Below, piece after piece: positions 25,901 to 32,581 of a stretch of DNA of 64,000 nucleotides. Source of the DNA: an uncultured Oscillospiraceae bacterium (GTDB lineage Bacteria; Bacillota; Clostridia; Oscillospirales; Oscillospiraceae); contig CAJUKH010000043.1 in NCBI GenBank assembly GCA_910587345.1, forward strand, positions 1 to 64,000. Reading direction: 5' to 3'. Numbering within the stretch: the stretch's first letter is position 1; each line of letters starts with the position of its first letter. Under the pieces are notes generated by a model. The model had not been told where the DNA came from. It was given only the letters and a program-made list of their open reading frames with translations, and ran no database searches. A program made the translations under genes and the position numbers.

Positions 25901-28779
25901 GCCTCCCACACTGGGAGCATGGCCTGATAGATCTCTTCCACTTTAGTTGGGTCGGTAAGCTGCTGTTCCAGATACTTTACGCCATCCCAAAATTCAAAAC
26001 TTCTGGGGTATGGGCATGGAGTATCCTCTGAGACATGAGAAAAGAAAGTGTAGACTGCCCTTGCTATCTGGTTGCGCTCAAAGGCGGGAATTGCAGCCTG
26101 ATCTTCATCCGAAAGAAATTTCCCCTGTTGGATCAAAGACGTAATTCGTTTCGCCACATCGTTCCAGGTTAGATCCACTTGGGCATAAGGTGCAGAAATA
26201 CTCCCCCGGCTGAAAGAAAGGCTTTTGTAAGTGTAAGTCAGCCCTTTTCCATCCCAGTGGGAACCGCTGTACTCCCCATGATACCGCTTTAGATAGGTCA
26301 TAAACTCTTTTTTATCCGGGGAACGGCAGTATTGAGAGTACACGTTCAGGCGATACTCCACTGGACCTTGGCAGATGATTACATCTATTTCATCATCGGA
26401 GATAAAAACACGCTGCTGAGGGTCGTAGTCCTCTGCAGCGGTAAAGACCACAGGTTCTCGCTGTAAATCTTCCAGAGACTTCAGCACTTTGTTTTTATAA
26501 TGATGGCGGAAACGTAAGATGTCTGGATTTTCTTCCAGCGCAGTAAGGAAGTTCCGGTACTCCTCTGTGATTTGCCGCAAGATTTCCGGGCGAGTGAGTT
26601 GTTCCTGCAATATGGCCACCATTTCAGGAAAGCCACCTCTGGTGTCATATACGACTTTCAAGGAAGGTAAAAGCTGCTCCTGATAGGCACTATCCACATC
26701 CCGGTATATATACAGCAGTAAGTCCGAAAGTTGTTCCCGCTCATACAGGGGTGCTCGCACCAACTCATTCTTGGGCATATACCGTCCCAGGTCCAGAAGT
26801 TCCCGGATACGTTGGGCGGCTTGCTCCCAGGTAAGGAGCATGGCATCAGGGCGGTTGGCACGATTTCCTCCGGAGATCCGGATGCCTTCATCACTGGACC
26901 AGATGGAATACTGGCTATCATCCAGATAAAACCCTGCTCCATCCTGACCATAGTGCTGGGCCAGGAATCTGGCATTTTCCTCTGCCGGGTGGTCTTTCAT
27001 GAAGTAGGCGCAGATGATAAGGCGGCTGTGCAGGTGATTTGCTCCAATGCACAGAGCTTCATCAATGACCTGCTGTGGAAACCGGGGGAGCGGAAGCAGC
27101 GGAGTTGACTCCGTCACTCCTTCAGGAAGCTGCTCCATGCCACTCAAGTCAAAGAGGGATAACTGTTGGAGGTCCTGAGAAGGCAGAGGTTTAATTGCGG
27201 TATTGATATAATATTCCCGTTTCTCTATCTGCTGTGCCACCAACTCCGCCACAAGCCCCCAGGACAGCACCGATTCTTTGGAGCGGGTCAGGTATGCGCC
27301 CTCCCATATCAGAAGGCCATTCTCTTGGGGCTTGTAGCCCACCCGAATGTCGTCTACCAGGAGTTCGGTGTAGCGGTCTTGATAAGCCGATTTCAGATAT
27401 TCGCCCCGCTCTACCACATCCGGGTGCAAAGAGAAGAATAATTCTATCTGCGATTTCTTAAACCGTAGGTCATCATCCTTGTTGGAGATAATGGCAATAA
27501 TCAGCTTTTCATCAAGAAGCGCAGGAAGTTCATCACCTCCTGCGCTCTCTGTTTCTTCTTCGGTTGTTAGGTGTAGATCAGCTCCGCCAGCACGGATTCC
27601 TCCGCCGAGGCCCGGATGTTGTTCATCAGGCCCACCCACTTCATCTGATCCTGGGCCTTCAAGTCCTCCGTCACGCCCTGGGCCTTCGCCATCTCCACTG
27701 TCAGGCGTTCCATCCTCTCGGTGGCCTGCCGCTCCACCTCCATCAAGTAGTTGTTCAGCTTCCCGGAGGTCAGCAGGTTCGTGTAGGTCACTCGACGGTG
27801 TTCTTTCAGGAATTTCCGGTGGAGCAGGGCGTACTTCCCAAGGACTAAACCCTCCGGCTCTTGGGGCGGCAGAAGGTCCGGCAGACGGTAGCCGCCCTTC
27901 ATCGTGTAGGTCAGGTTGCTCATGGTTGTCTCTCCTTTCGGTTATGTGGTGGCGTCCTTCAGTGACAGAATACTCCCTTTCCGGCTGGTGTGCAAATGTG
28001 CGATTTTCCTTTTCCATCTGCCGCTGGAGGGGAAGCACAGTCCGGGAGATCTCCGTAAGGCACATTTGAGCGATGTCGCCGGTAGCAAGGCCCAGGGTGT
28101 TCAAGGTGTTCGGGGTATTAAACTCTGCCACACAACGGAAATCATCATCCGAAAAATACAGCTCCGGGGCAATTCCACATCGGGTCAACAACATATAACC
28201 CACGCTGGCTTCTACGGTTCTGCGGTAGAGAACCTCAATGTTGAAGGCGTCCAGCTCCTCCAGAGAACTGTTCTCTTTGTAGTAGTGAAGTTGGTCAAGA
28301 TAGTCGGGCAGATTGTCCTCCACGGCGTTCTTGGTGGCGGACAGCAGGGCCGCTGCCAAATCGCTTGTATCATCCAGTTCACCAAAGCTGTTCTCCAGTG
28401 TTTCTATGATAGCATCCTCAAATTCCGATCTCACTGTCCAGATGGGAACAGGCCGTGCAAAATTGCCCTCATGGGTATCCGCTATGTCAAAGTAGTATTT
28501 CAGCCTTGCACGGCCCTGATACTCCCCGTCAAAAACGGCGATTCCTGTGGCCCCAAGATTTACCCATCGTCCAAACCGCTGGTTCCATCCGTTTTTACCA
28601 CTGATTTCAAGGACGGCGGTGGCCTCCGGGCGCTGGGCAAAAAGGAGGACCTGTTCATCAAAGGACAGCCTGAAATTGCGGCAGGCCGTGGTCAAAAACT
28701 GTTGCCATGCCTGGGGAGCCATAAGATCCGCCACCGTGTGATGGTATAGCTCGGTAATCAGTTCATACTTCTTTGCCAT
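19921..28779 (-). CDS. Giant DNA methyltransferase-helicase protein (2,952 aa)
   Basis: Domains in order. An ArdC-like N-domain (1-130, FDEQVLLFAQRPEATAV). A Gly/Pro/Asp-rich linker (about 285-405) that overlaps the nested tnpV gene. Several uncharacterised modules. A MutS domain-I-like segment near 1040-1125 (VLYQMGDFFEVMG ... IAMCGVPAHAL). An N6-adenine methyltransferase with motif I EPACGIGNFIG near 1465 and motif IV NVPFG near 1530. An SF2/SNF2-type helicase with Walker A HEVGAGKTFEM near 2155, DESH box near 2317, and motif VI RLGRIVRQGNENPE near 2645. A C-terminal coiled coil. Such proteins are a hallmark of Tn1549-like ICEs and are thought to protect or remodel transferred DNA. AGGAGG precedes ATG 28779. 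Confidence 0.92.
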   Translation of the reverse strand: MAKKYELITELYHHTVADLMAPQAWQQFLTTACRNFRLSFDEQVLLFAQRPEATAVLEISGKNGWNQRFGRWVNLGATGIAVFDGEYQGRARLKYYFDIADTHEGNFARPVPIWTVRSEFEDAIIETLENSFGELDDTSDLAAALLSATKNAVEDNLPDYLDQLHYYKENSSLEELDAFNIEVLYRRTVEASVGYMLLTRCGIAPELYFSDDDFRCVAEFNTPNTLNTLGLATGDIAQMCLTEISRTVLPLQRQMEKENRTFAHQPEREYSVTEGRHHITERRDNHEQPDLHDEGRLPSAGPSAAPRAGGFSPWEVRPAPPEIPERTPSSDLHEPADLREAEQLLDGGGAAGHREDGTPDSGDGEGPGRDGGLEGPGSDEVGGPDEQHPGLGGGIRAGGADLHLTTEEETESAGGDELPALLDEKLIIAIISNKDDDLRFKKSQIELFFSLHPDVVERGEYLKSAYQDRYTELLVDDIRVGYKPQENGLLIWEGAYLTRSKESVLSWGLVAELVAQQIEKREYYINTAIKPLPSQDLQQLSLFDLSGMEQLPEGVTESTPLLPLPRFPQQVIDEALCIGANHLHSRLIICAYFMKDHPAEENARFLAQHYGQDGAGFYLDDSQYSIWSSDEGIRISGGNRANRPDAMLLTWEQAAQRIRELLDLGRYMPKNELVRAPLYEREQLSDLLLYIYRDVDSAYQEQLLPSLKVVYDTRGGFPEMVAILQEQLTRPEILRQITEEYRNFLTALEENPDILRFRHHYKNKVLKSLEDLQREPVVFTAAEDYDPQQRVFISDDEIDVIICQGPVEYRLNVYSQYCRSPDKKEFMTYLKRYHGEYSGSHWDGKGLTYTYKSLSFSRGSISAPYAQVDLTWNDVAKRITSLIQQGKFLSDEDQAAIPAFERNQIARAVYTFFSHVSEDTPCPYPRSFEFWDGVKYLEQQLTDPTKVEEIYQAMLPVWEATPLDDSYISQQRKRGLEYLTAFRDGTFSLFGEKKEPKPLPLADHPSHEVPPVSNSGATDRKEAPEEEKATTQVSSPWNDYRNVQDSLPDSIVLYQMGDFFEVMGSNTMVVAEILGLTPTTRTTGEGHRIAMCGVPAHALKQYVDRLRGEGFDVAVVRIKGNERTLSSFPAPDMAKAQRLINDFCEREYDNPADFQDLQNIGIAYSTVTDAELEIQVTADLVDFSIDRYVFGNLIERRQYGSLSELIDGELTNLDSDELVSLSTSELEKVNENRFSVVETDNGYAVWDETTDGVYVDEVGVSEEFTSQWQAEDYRKEVIKTTIGKEYVPMPLPEDILPPALDTEVSPAPAMIESEEEKPAEKEEPAALTPPKPKRERVAFSSLHPEIPAEQRHDFQITDPLLGHGTPSEKFAANIAAIRCLKHIEKEDRLATPEEQAILSRYVGWGGLADCFDERHSHYQELKSLLDSEEYSAARASTLTAFYTSPVIIQAIYQALSQMGLQRGNILEPACGIGNFIGMRPESMAESKMYGVELDSISGRIAQQLYQNSSIAVEGFERVQMPDSFFDVAIGNVPFGDFKVRDKRYDKNNWLIHDYFFGKTLDKVRPGGIIAFITSKGTLDKENSAVRKYLAQRADLIGAIRLPETAFKQNAGTEVTSDIIFLQKRDRMTDIVPDWVHLDTDENGIRMNSYFVQHPEMIMGEMVMESTRFGMDSVCKPYEDMDLSQQLQEAVQNLHAEISEYQVEELDEEDNSIPADPAVRNFSYTIVDGKIYYRENSLMYPVEVSVTAENRIRGMIALRDCTRRLIEYQTEGYPDDNIEKEQAQLNSLYDSYTRKYGLLSSRGNSLAFGEDSSYFLLCSLEVLDEEGNLKRKADMFTKRTIRPHEAVTSVDTASEALAVSISEKAKVDMEYMAELTGKSQEELATELEGVIFRDIFCSEKPEDIPALAHTNITAYPFVSADEYLSGNVRRKLRMAKTLYEALPAEKKGLIAKNVEALEAVQPVDLTAAEIGVRIGANWVPVEVYQQFMEELFGTSPYARNRIKILRSQASGQWAITDKNADRGNIKVTTTYGSQRMTAYHILEQTLNQKDVRVFDYVEDEHGNKTPVLNKQETAIAQDRQELIKSKFAEWLWKDIDRREKLCAIYNETFNSVRPREYDGQHITFGGMNPEITLRKHQIDAIAHIMYGGNTLLAHEVGAGKTFEMVAAAMEMKRLGLCTKSLVVVPNHITEQWAAEWLQLYPSANILVATKKDFETKNRKKFCGRIATGDYDAIIIGHSQFEKIPMSAERQRAILESQIDQIMDSIEEAKAAKAERYTVKQLERTRKSLEGRLDRLNDQSRKDDLVTFEELGVDRIFIDESHYFKNLFLATKMRNVGGIAQTEAQKSSDLFMKCRYLDEITGGRGVIFATGTPISNSMVELYTIQRYLQYSTLEEMNLTFFDDWASDFGETITAIELSPEGTGYRAKTRFAKFFNLPELMSAFKQIADIQTADMLQLPVPKANFHTEVIKPSELQQEMIKGLAERAEKIRNREVDPSIDNMLKITNDGRKLALDMRLINPLAANDSNGKVALCAQNVYQIWERTKERRSTQLVFCDLSTPKGDGSFNVYDDLKKKLMEAGIPEEEISFIHEANTEVRKKELFARVRSGQVRVLMGSTQKMGAGTNVQDRLVALHDLDCPWRPSDLAQRLGRIVRQGNENPEVDIYRYVTEGTFDAYLYQLVENKQKFIAQIMTSKAPVRIADDVDETALSYSEIKALATGNPLIIEKCNLDMEVGKLNILKANYLSQKYGLEEMVLRKYPAEIQRLTERIAGYEQDIVLAAAHPKPQEGFVGIEISGTAYTDKEAAGKAILDACTKMTGSDAVPLGQYRGFSLILAYDAVQNEYRVTLKGALSHTAVLGADMLGNLTRIDNSLSNLEDKLKHAQFELAENRTQLENAKQELATPFAKESELAEKEARLKELNILLNMDQKDHTLLDGPDEEAMEPEKVVSFRER
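27567..27923 (-). CDS. tnpV: TnpV-like protein nested out of frame inside the giant gene
   Basis: A 118-residue ORF in the +1 frame relative to the giant gene. MSNLTYTMKGGYRLPDLL at the start, KYALLHRKFLKEHRR, SGKLNNYLMEVERQATERM, and the ending ASAEESVLAELIYT match TnpV proteins of clostridial mobile elements. It has its own site, GAAAGGAG, 8 bases before ATG 27923. The giant gene's reading of the same bases is low-complexity Gly/Pro/Asp/Glu, which indicates that TnpV is the constrained frame. Function of TnpV is not known to me. It is probably translated from the same mRNA by internal initiation. Confidence 0.85.
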   Translation of the reverse strand: MSNLTYTMKGGYRLPDLLPPQEPEGLVLGKYALLHRKFLKEHRRVTYTNLLTSGKLNNYLMEVERQATERMERLTVEMAKAQGVTEDLKAQDQMKWVGLMNNIRASAEESVLAELIYT

Positions 28780-28791
28780 TCAGCACACCTC

Positions 28792-29340
28792 CTAACGCTC
28801 CATATTTACCGCTTTTCGGTGGGGCGGGAAATCCCAGCCATAGACCTTACCAACCTCATCCCCAAGCCTCCGGGTCACTCTGGTAATGTCTGCACGGGTG
28901 GCGATCCCACGGTAGAGTTTTTCTTTCAGCAGGTCAATCTGGGATTCCCGTACACCCTCTTTGTAGACCCGGTATAACAGGTGGTTGGTTCCATCGTGGT
29001 GGATAGCATCGCAGCGGAGGTCTCCCAGCTTATCAACATACCAAGTAGAATAGGCAATATCCCTCTCCGAATAGAGACAGTCCCGGATATTGCCGCTCTT
29101 TATCTCTTTGCAGCCTATACGCCGTCCATACCAAAGGCCAAGGTTAGCAATAACCAGGATAGGACAGGGAAGCTGGATATTCAGATTTGTCCGCTCATCA
29201 TTAAGCTGGTCGCTGTTCATCTCATACATCAGATCGATCCGCTGTTCTTCAGTTAGGTCGGGATAATCCGCCTCCATATCCTCCCTCCAGACCTCGTAGT
29301 CCAGATCGTAGTTGCTCCAGATAAGGTGTCCCTCCGTCAC
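28792..29340 (-). CDS. Hypothetical ICE protein, 182 aa
   Basis: GTG 29340 overlaps the preceding stop (GTGA), and GAGGTGATT lies upstream. Soluble, acidic N-terminus (DLDYEVWREDMEADYPDL), then LPCPILVIANLGLWYGRRIG, and a basic C-terminus. The central part resembles helper ORFs encoded beside giant ICE helicases. No domain confidently recognised. It ends 12 bases before the giant gene, so it is co-transcribed with it. Confidence 0.75.
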   Translation of the reverse strand: MTEGHLIWSNYDLDYEVWREDMEADYPDLTEEQRIDLMYEMNSDQLNDERTNLNIQLPCPILVIANLGLWYGRRIGCKEIKSGNIRDCLYSERDIAYSTWYVDKLGDLRCDAIHHDGTNHLLYRVYKEGVRESQIDLLKEKLYRGIATRADITRVTRRLGDEVGKVYGWDFPPHRKAVNMER

Positions 29341-30299
29341 CGGGAATCACCTCGGTCATTATGCTTGGGCTTAATGGGTTGACCCTGTTCATTGTAATTC
29401 TGAGGATCTGCAGCAGGGCAGGCCCAACCGAACATAGAGCCCGACTTCATGGCCTCGGCCTGAGCCTTTGTCACCCCCAGCTTCTCGTTATATTCGTTTG
29501 CCAGAGCATGGGCTTCTTCTCTGCTGGTAAAGGGAATGTCCGTCTTGTAATAACCGGTTTCACCCCGTTTTAGGATAACCACCGCACCTGTATCGGTCAG
29601 AGTGCCATAGCACTGCTCCGGCAAAGAGGAGCGGAGGGGAATAACAGTATTCAAACACCGCTCCATCTGCTCGGCAAACTGGCAAATATGAAGCAGGTTG
29701 TTCCAGCCGTCCCCATCAAGCTCAAAGTGGGCCTCGTCAATATAGCGGCATACCCGGTCGGAGTATTGTCCGTCAGGCTGGATAATGCGAATCATATCGC
29801 CATCTGGGATGCGGAAACGCTCTTGGTAATCTGGAGTAATAAAGCGGATGCCTTTCCTGGCTTGTTCCATATGCTGATCCAGATACTCCTGGAGATAACA
29901 ATAGATGTAGAGATTGTAATCTCCTTGGTTGGGGTTGAGCCGCATGAGATAGGCGTATTTAGCCGTATTCACCCGGAAGCAAAACTCCCGCCGTTCAGGG
30001 GCAATACTGCTTTCGGGATGGGCATGGCAAAAGTCGGAAAGGGACTGACGGTTCTTAAAAACTCCGCTATACTCCTCATTGAAACGTAGGGCGTTTACAA
30101 CTTCATCAAATTCATCTTTGAATTCCTGCGTTTTCAGGTCGCCACGATGGTCCTCCCATGAGAGATAAAACCCTGTGCCGTTGCTGCCCATATCGCCACG
30201 AAGGTGACCGATACATCCGGTCTGCCCCTCGATTTGTCCGCTTTGAGAGTAGCTGTAACGCCGCTCGGCCAAGGTAGCCACTCGAATTTCCATATCCAT
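29337..30299 (-). CDS. Hypothetical ICE protein, 320 aa (LPD-like)
   Basis: An antirestriction-type N-terminus (residues 1-60, including GSNGTGFYLSWEDHRGDLKT), a middle module RFRIPDGDMIRIIQPDGQ, and a C-terminal module SREEAHALANEYNEKLGVTKAQAEAM. The last resembles the small LPD (large polyvalent protein-associated) modules found next to such helicases; this is a pattern impression only. Ribosome site AAGGAGCG precedes ATG 30299. Four-base-scale overlaps with both neighbours show operon translation. Confidence 0.7.
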   Translation of the reverse strand: MDMEIRVATLAERRYSYSQSGQIEGQTGCIGHLRGDMGSNGTGFYLSWEDHRGDLKTQEFKDEFDEVVNALRFNEEYSGVFKNRQSLSDFCHAHPESSIAPERREFCFRVNTAKYAYLMRLNPNQGDYNLYIYCYLQEYLDQHMEQARKGIRFITPDYQERFRIPDGDMIRIIQPDGQYSDRVCRYIDEAHFELDGDGWNNLLHICQFAEQMERCLNTVIPLRSSLPEQCYGTLTDTGAVVILKRGETGYYKTDIPFTSREEAHALANEYNEKLGVTKAQAEAMKSGSMFGWACPAADPQNYNEQGQPIKPKHNDRGDSR

Positions 30300-30895
30300 T
30301 ATCGCTCACGCTCCTTATCTTTCATAATTTCTGCTTTTGCACTGTCAAGCCCTGCCTTTGCCCAGGGGGGAAGCTGATTCGGGTCAGCTATACCAAGCAC
30401 CTGACAGCGATCAAATCTGCTTTTCTCCCCGTCAAAAAGGTTCACACAAAAACAGGCGTTCCCACGGCTGTTAGGGGAAGCCCCAAAGCCGCCTGTAACA
30501 TACTGATATTGGTGGGTTGCCCGCTGGTACTCCCGTTTGAATGCCTGCGGCATAATGACAACAACTTTTCCTTTTAGGTTTTCGCCATCGCCAAGAGGGG
30601 TGTAGGCGGAAGCTGGGACAATGGTTGAAGCCACCGCTTTTTCCCACTTTATTTCCTCTTGTAACTCAACCGCTGCCTCGTGGAGCCGGTCACAATATAA
30701 TTGAAGCAAATCCACATAGTCATCACTACTCATGACATCACTGTATCTCTCAAACAACTCGTTGCTTTCGCAGTAGGCACATATATATCTGGCCCCTGCC
30801 TTGGCCTTCGGGTCCTCCCCCAAAACGATTTCTTTACCACCGATACTCATAGAAACAAAGATTTCATAGTTGCCAGCCACTCGCTTATCGCTCAC
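30299..30895 (-). CDS. Hypothetical ICE protein, 198 aa
   Basis: Starts at GTG 30895, with GAGGGGGAAT upstream. Contains YICAYCESNELFERYSD (a CxxC pair) and, further on, GGFGASPNSRGNACFCVNLFDGEK, which matches a recurring ICE accessory pattern I cannot name. Soluble. Its stop is adjacent to the next gene's ATG, so the pair is coupled. Confidence 0.7.
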   Translation of the reverse strand: MSDKRVAGNYEIFVSMSIGGKEIVLGEDPKAKAGARYICAYCESNELFERYSDVMSSDDYVDLLQLYCDRLHEAAVELQEEIKWEKAVASTIVPASAYTPLGDGENLKGKVVVIMPQAFKREYQRATHQYQYVTGGFGASPNSRGNACFCVNLFDGEKSRFDRCQVLGIADPNQLPPWAKAGLDSAKAEIMKDKERER

Positions 30896-30898
30896 ACG

Positions 30899-31687
30899 TT
30901 ATTCCCCCTCAAAAAAGGAAACAGCGGCCAGCCGATCTTCCTCGGCAAACCGCCGTTCCAGCTTTTCTACTGTCCAATTTTTCTTGAATTGCCCCAGAGG
31001 ATTAAGCCCAAACTGTGCTATGGCCCGTCTGTCCAAGGCCATAAGCCGTTCCCACAGCTCCGGGTGATGATGACGCAGCTTTCTCAATTCGTCGATTCGC
31101 TGGAGGGGGCAGCACCAGCAGGAGCACCGCCGATAGATTTCATATAGCCCGCCCCAATCATAGCCCCGGCCATAGCAAATTTGCAGAGCTTCTTTTTCGG
31201 TGATACCCCAGTCTACCAACAGATATTGTTCGTTCTTGATTCTGGCTGGTTCATCGGCGGCAATCCCCACATAATGCCGAGCATTGTGTTCCCCCTTGAT
31301 TCGGTTTACCTCTTTGCTGATAAGGTGGGTTTTCAGTTGCCCGGTACACCACCTCACTTTAACTCCGGGCCAGCCGTTTCCGCAGAGGGATACTCCCAGC
31401 CTTTGACGATTCTCAATGCTGGATTTTTTCTGTTTCGGCTCATCAAACATAAGATGTTCGAAGCCTTTGGGGTGCCGGAGAGTGGTGATGTGCAAGCCCC
31501 GCTCCCGGTATAGAAAATCATCCACCCTGGAAATATGCTCATACATTTCAGGAAACTCCATACCCGTATCCGCCCATAGTACGGAATCAATAGGCATATC
31601 TCGCTCTATCATCAGAAGCAGCATGGCGGTACTATCCTTACCTCCCGAGAGGGAAACAGCATGAAAACAGGTATCTGCATTGACCAT
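30899..31687 (-). CDS. PP-loop ATPase of the PAPS reductase/DndC type
   Basis: A 262-residue protein. The N-type PP-loop SLSGGKDSTAMLL lies at residues 12-24. An E-F-P-E-M-Y motif and a late HNARHYVGIAADE segment follow, as in PAPS-reductase-fold proteins. A cysteine cluster (YRRCSCWCCPLQ) near residues 185-195 could bind a metal or Fe-S cluster. Family members activate sulfate or, as DndC, take part in DNA phosphorothioation; no other dnd or sulfate genes are nearby, so the substrate is unknown. Proteins of this type are recurrent in ICEs. The cysteine cluster and context favour a nucleic-acid-related role, which is inference. Confidence 0.82.
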   Translation of the reverse strand: MVNADTCFHAVSLSGGKDSTAMLLLMIERDMPIDSVLWADTGMEFPEMYEHISRVDDFLYRERGLHITTLRHPKGFEHLMFDEPKQKKSSIENRQRLGVSLCGNGWPGVKVRWCTGQLKTHLISKEVNRIKGEHNARHYVGIAADEPARIKNEQYLLVDWGITEKEALQICYGRGYDWGGLYEIYRRCSCWCCPLQRIDELRKLRHHHPELWERLMALDRRAIAQFGLNPLGQFKKNWTVEKLERRFAEEDRLAAVSFFEGE

Positions 31688-31691
31688 AGTG

Positions 31692-31928
31692 TCAGCCCCC
31701 GCTTTCGGCGGCAGCCCTCAGCAATTCAGAAAGGAGCCTTTTCTGGTGGTTATTGTACGGTTCTGCCAGTATTTTGTTTTGGACATACAACACCGCCCGG
31801 ATGTTGGGGACAGTGATGTCAGGAATCTCCACCATCTCCTCTGGTGTTACGGTAAGGATTTGGACAGGTGAATATCCAGCTTGGGAAAAAATACGAAAAA
31901 GCCGTTGCTCAAATCGTTCTCGTGCCAT
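31692..31928 (-). CDS. Hypothetical ICE protein, 78 aa
   Basis: ATG 31928 has GAGGAGG upstream. A small alpha/beta protein (FEQRLFRIFSQAGYSPVQILTV; IRAVLYVQNKILAEPYNN). It is the first gene of the unit running into the giant helicase and is preceded by a leader stem-loop at 31949-31973. No family recognised. Confidence 0.7.
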   Translation of the reverse strand: MARERFEQRLFRIFSQAGYSPVQILTVTPEEMVEIPDITVPNIRAVLYVQNKILAEPYNNHQKRLLSELLRAAAESGG

Positions 31929-31948
31929 AGCGCACCTCCTCAGAAAAT

Positions 31949-31973
31949 TAGCTCCCTCTGTGCGAAGGAGCTA
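31949..31973 (-). promoter_or_regulatory. Leader stem-loop before the helicase operon
   Basis: TAGCTCC pairs with GGAGCTA around an 11-base loop, just upstream of the ribosome site of the 78-aa gene. On the minus strand it is preceded by ATACATAG, as in the parA leader and near 19020. Confidence 0.45.
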
Positions 31974-32060
31974 TGTATCCGGGATTCGCACCTTTGATGG
32001 AAAAATGCAGATGTGCTATGGTGAATAGGCCAAATCTAAAACGGAACGGAGGATAATACA

Positions 32061-32483
32061 ATGCTTTGCGATGAATTCAGACCTAACTTGGGAAAGGAGC
32101 AGTACATAGAACATCAACAGGACTTGATTCAAGCACTCCAACAACTGGCAAATGCACTCGGAAAGGACCAGGCGTATTGCAACAGTAAAGACTTCTTTCA
32201 AGATTTCCTGAGTGGCTTTTGGGAGCCGTTTGACGAAATCTCGTATGTGGGCAATCGGAAGCAAAACAAGCTAAACAAAGAATTGCAGGCATACAAAGAA
32301 CTCGTTGAATCAAAAATCGCCCCGGAAGAACAGGTGTTACTGGATCGCTATGTTGACTTGCTGGGGAGCAGGAACGGAGAGGCATTAAACTATGCTTTTC
32401 TTATCGGGTATCAAAGTGCGTTCCGATTCCTCATGCTGGGACTCAGCGAGCCATCGGCAATTTTGCCGGAAGGCGTCAGTTGA
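32061..32483 (+). CDS. Hypothetical alpha-helical protein, 140 aa
   Basis: One of very few plus-strand genes inside the ICE core, divergent from the 78-aa gene. ATG 32061 follows CGGAGG with a spacing of 7. All-helical (YIEHQQDLIQALQQLANAL; KLNKELQAYKELVESKIAPEEQ), ending with a GYQSAFRFLMLGL segment that resembles small DUF6809-like clostridial proteins. It has its own terminator. A regulatory or immunity-type function is possible but unproven. Confidence 0.7.
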   Translation: MLCDEFRPNLGKEQYIEHQQDLIQALQQLANALGKDQAYCNSKDFFQDFLSGFWEPFDEISYVGNRKQNKLNKELQAYKELVESKIAPEEQVLLDRYVDLLGSRNGEALNYAFLIGYQSAFRFLMLGLSEPSAILPEGVS

Positions 32484-32496
32484 ATATGGTGACATG

Positions 32497-32532
32497 AAAA
32501 AACTCTCCAACCAACCGGCTGGAGAGTTTTTT
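32497..32532. terminator. Bidirectional rho-independent terminator
   Basis: AAAAAACTCTCC pairs with GGAGAGTTTTTT, with T-runs on both strands. It separates the plus-strand 140-aa gene from the adhesin gene, which converges on it. Confidence 0.88.
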
Positions 32533-32555
32533 CATATCATCATGTTCTCTATGTA

Positions 32556-32576
32556 GTGGCCCGCAGAGCGGGCCAC
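32556..32576 (-). repeat. Stem-loop at the adhesin 3' end
   Basis: GTGGCCCGC pairs perfectly with GCGGGCCAC around a 3-base loop, a few bases after the adhesin stop. On the minus strand it is followed by TACATAGAGAAC, echoing the hairpin at 19823. Confidence 0.5.
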
Positions 32577-32581
32577 GGCGT

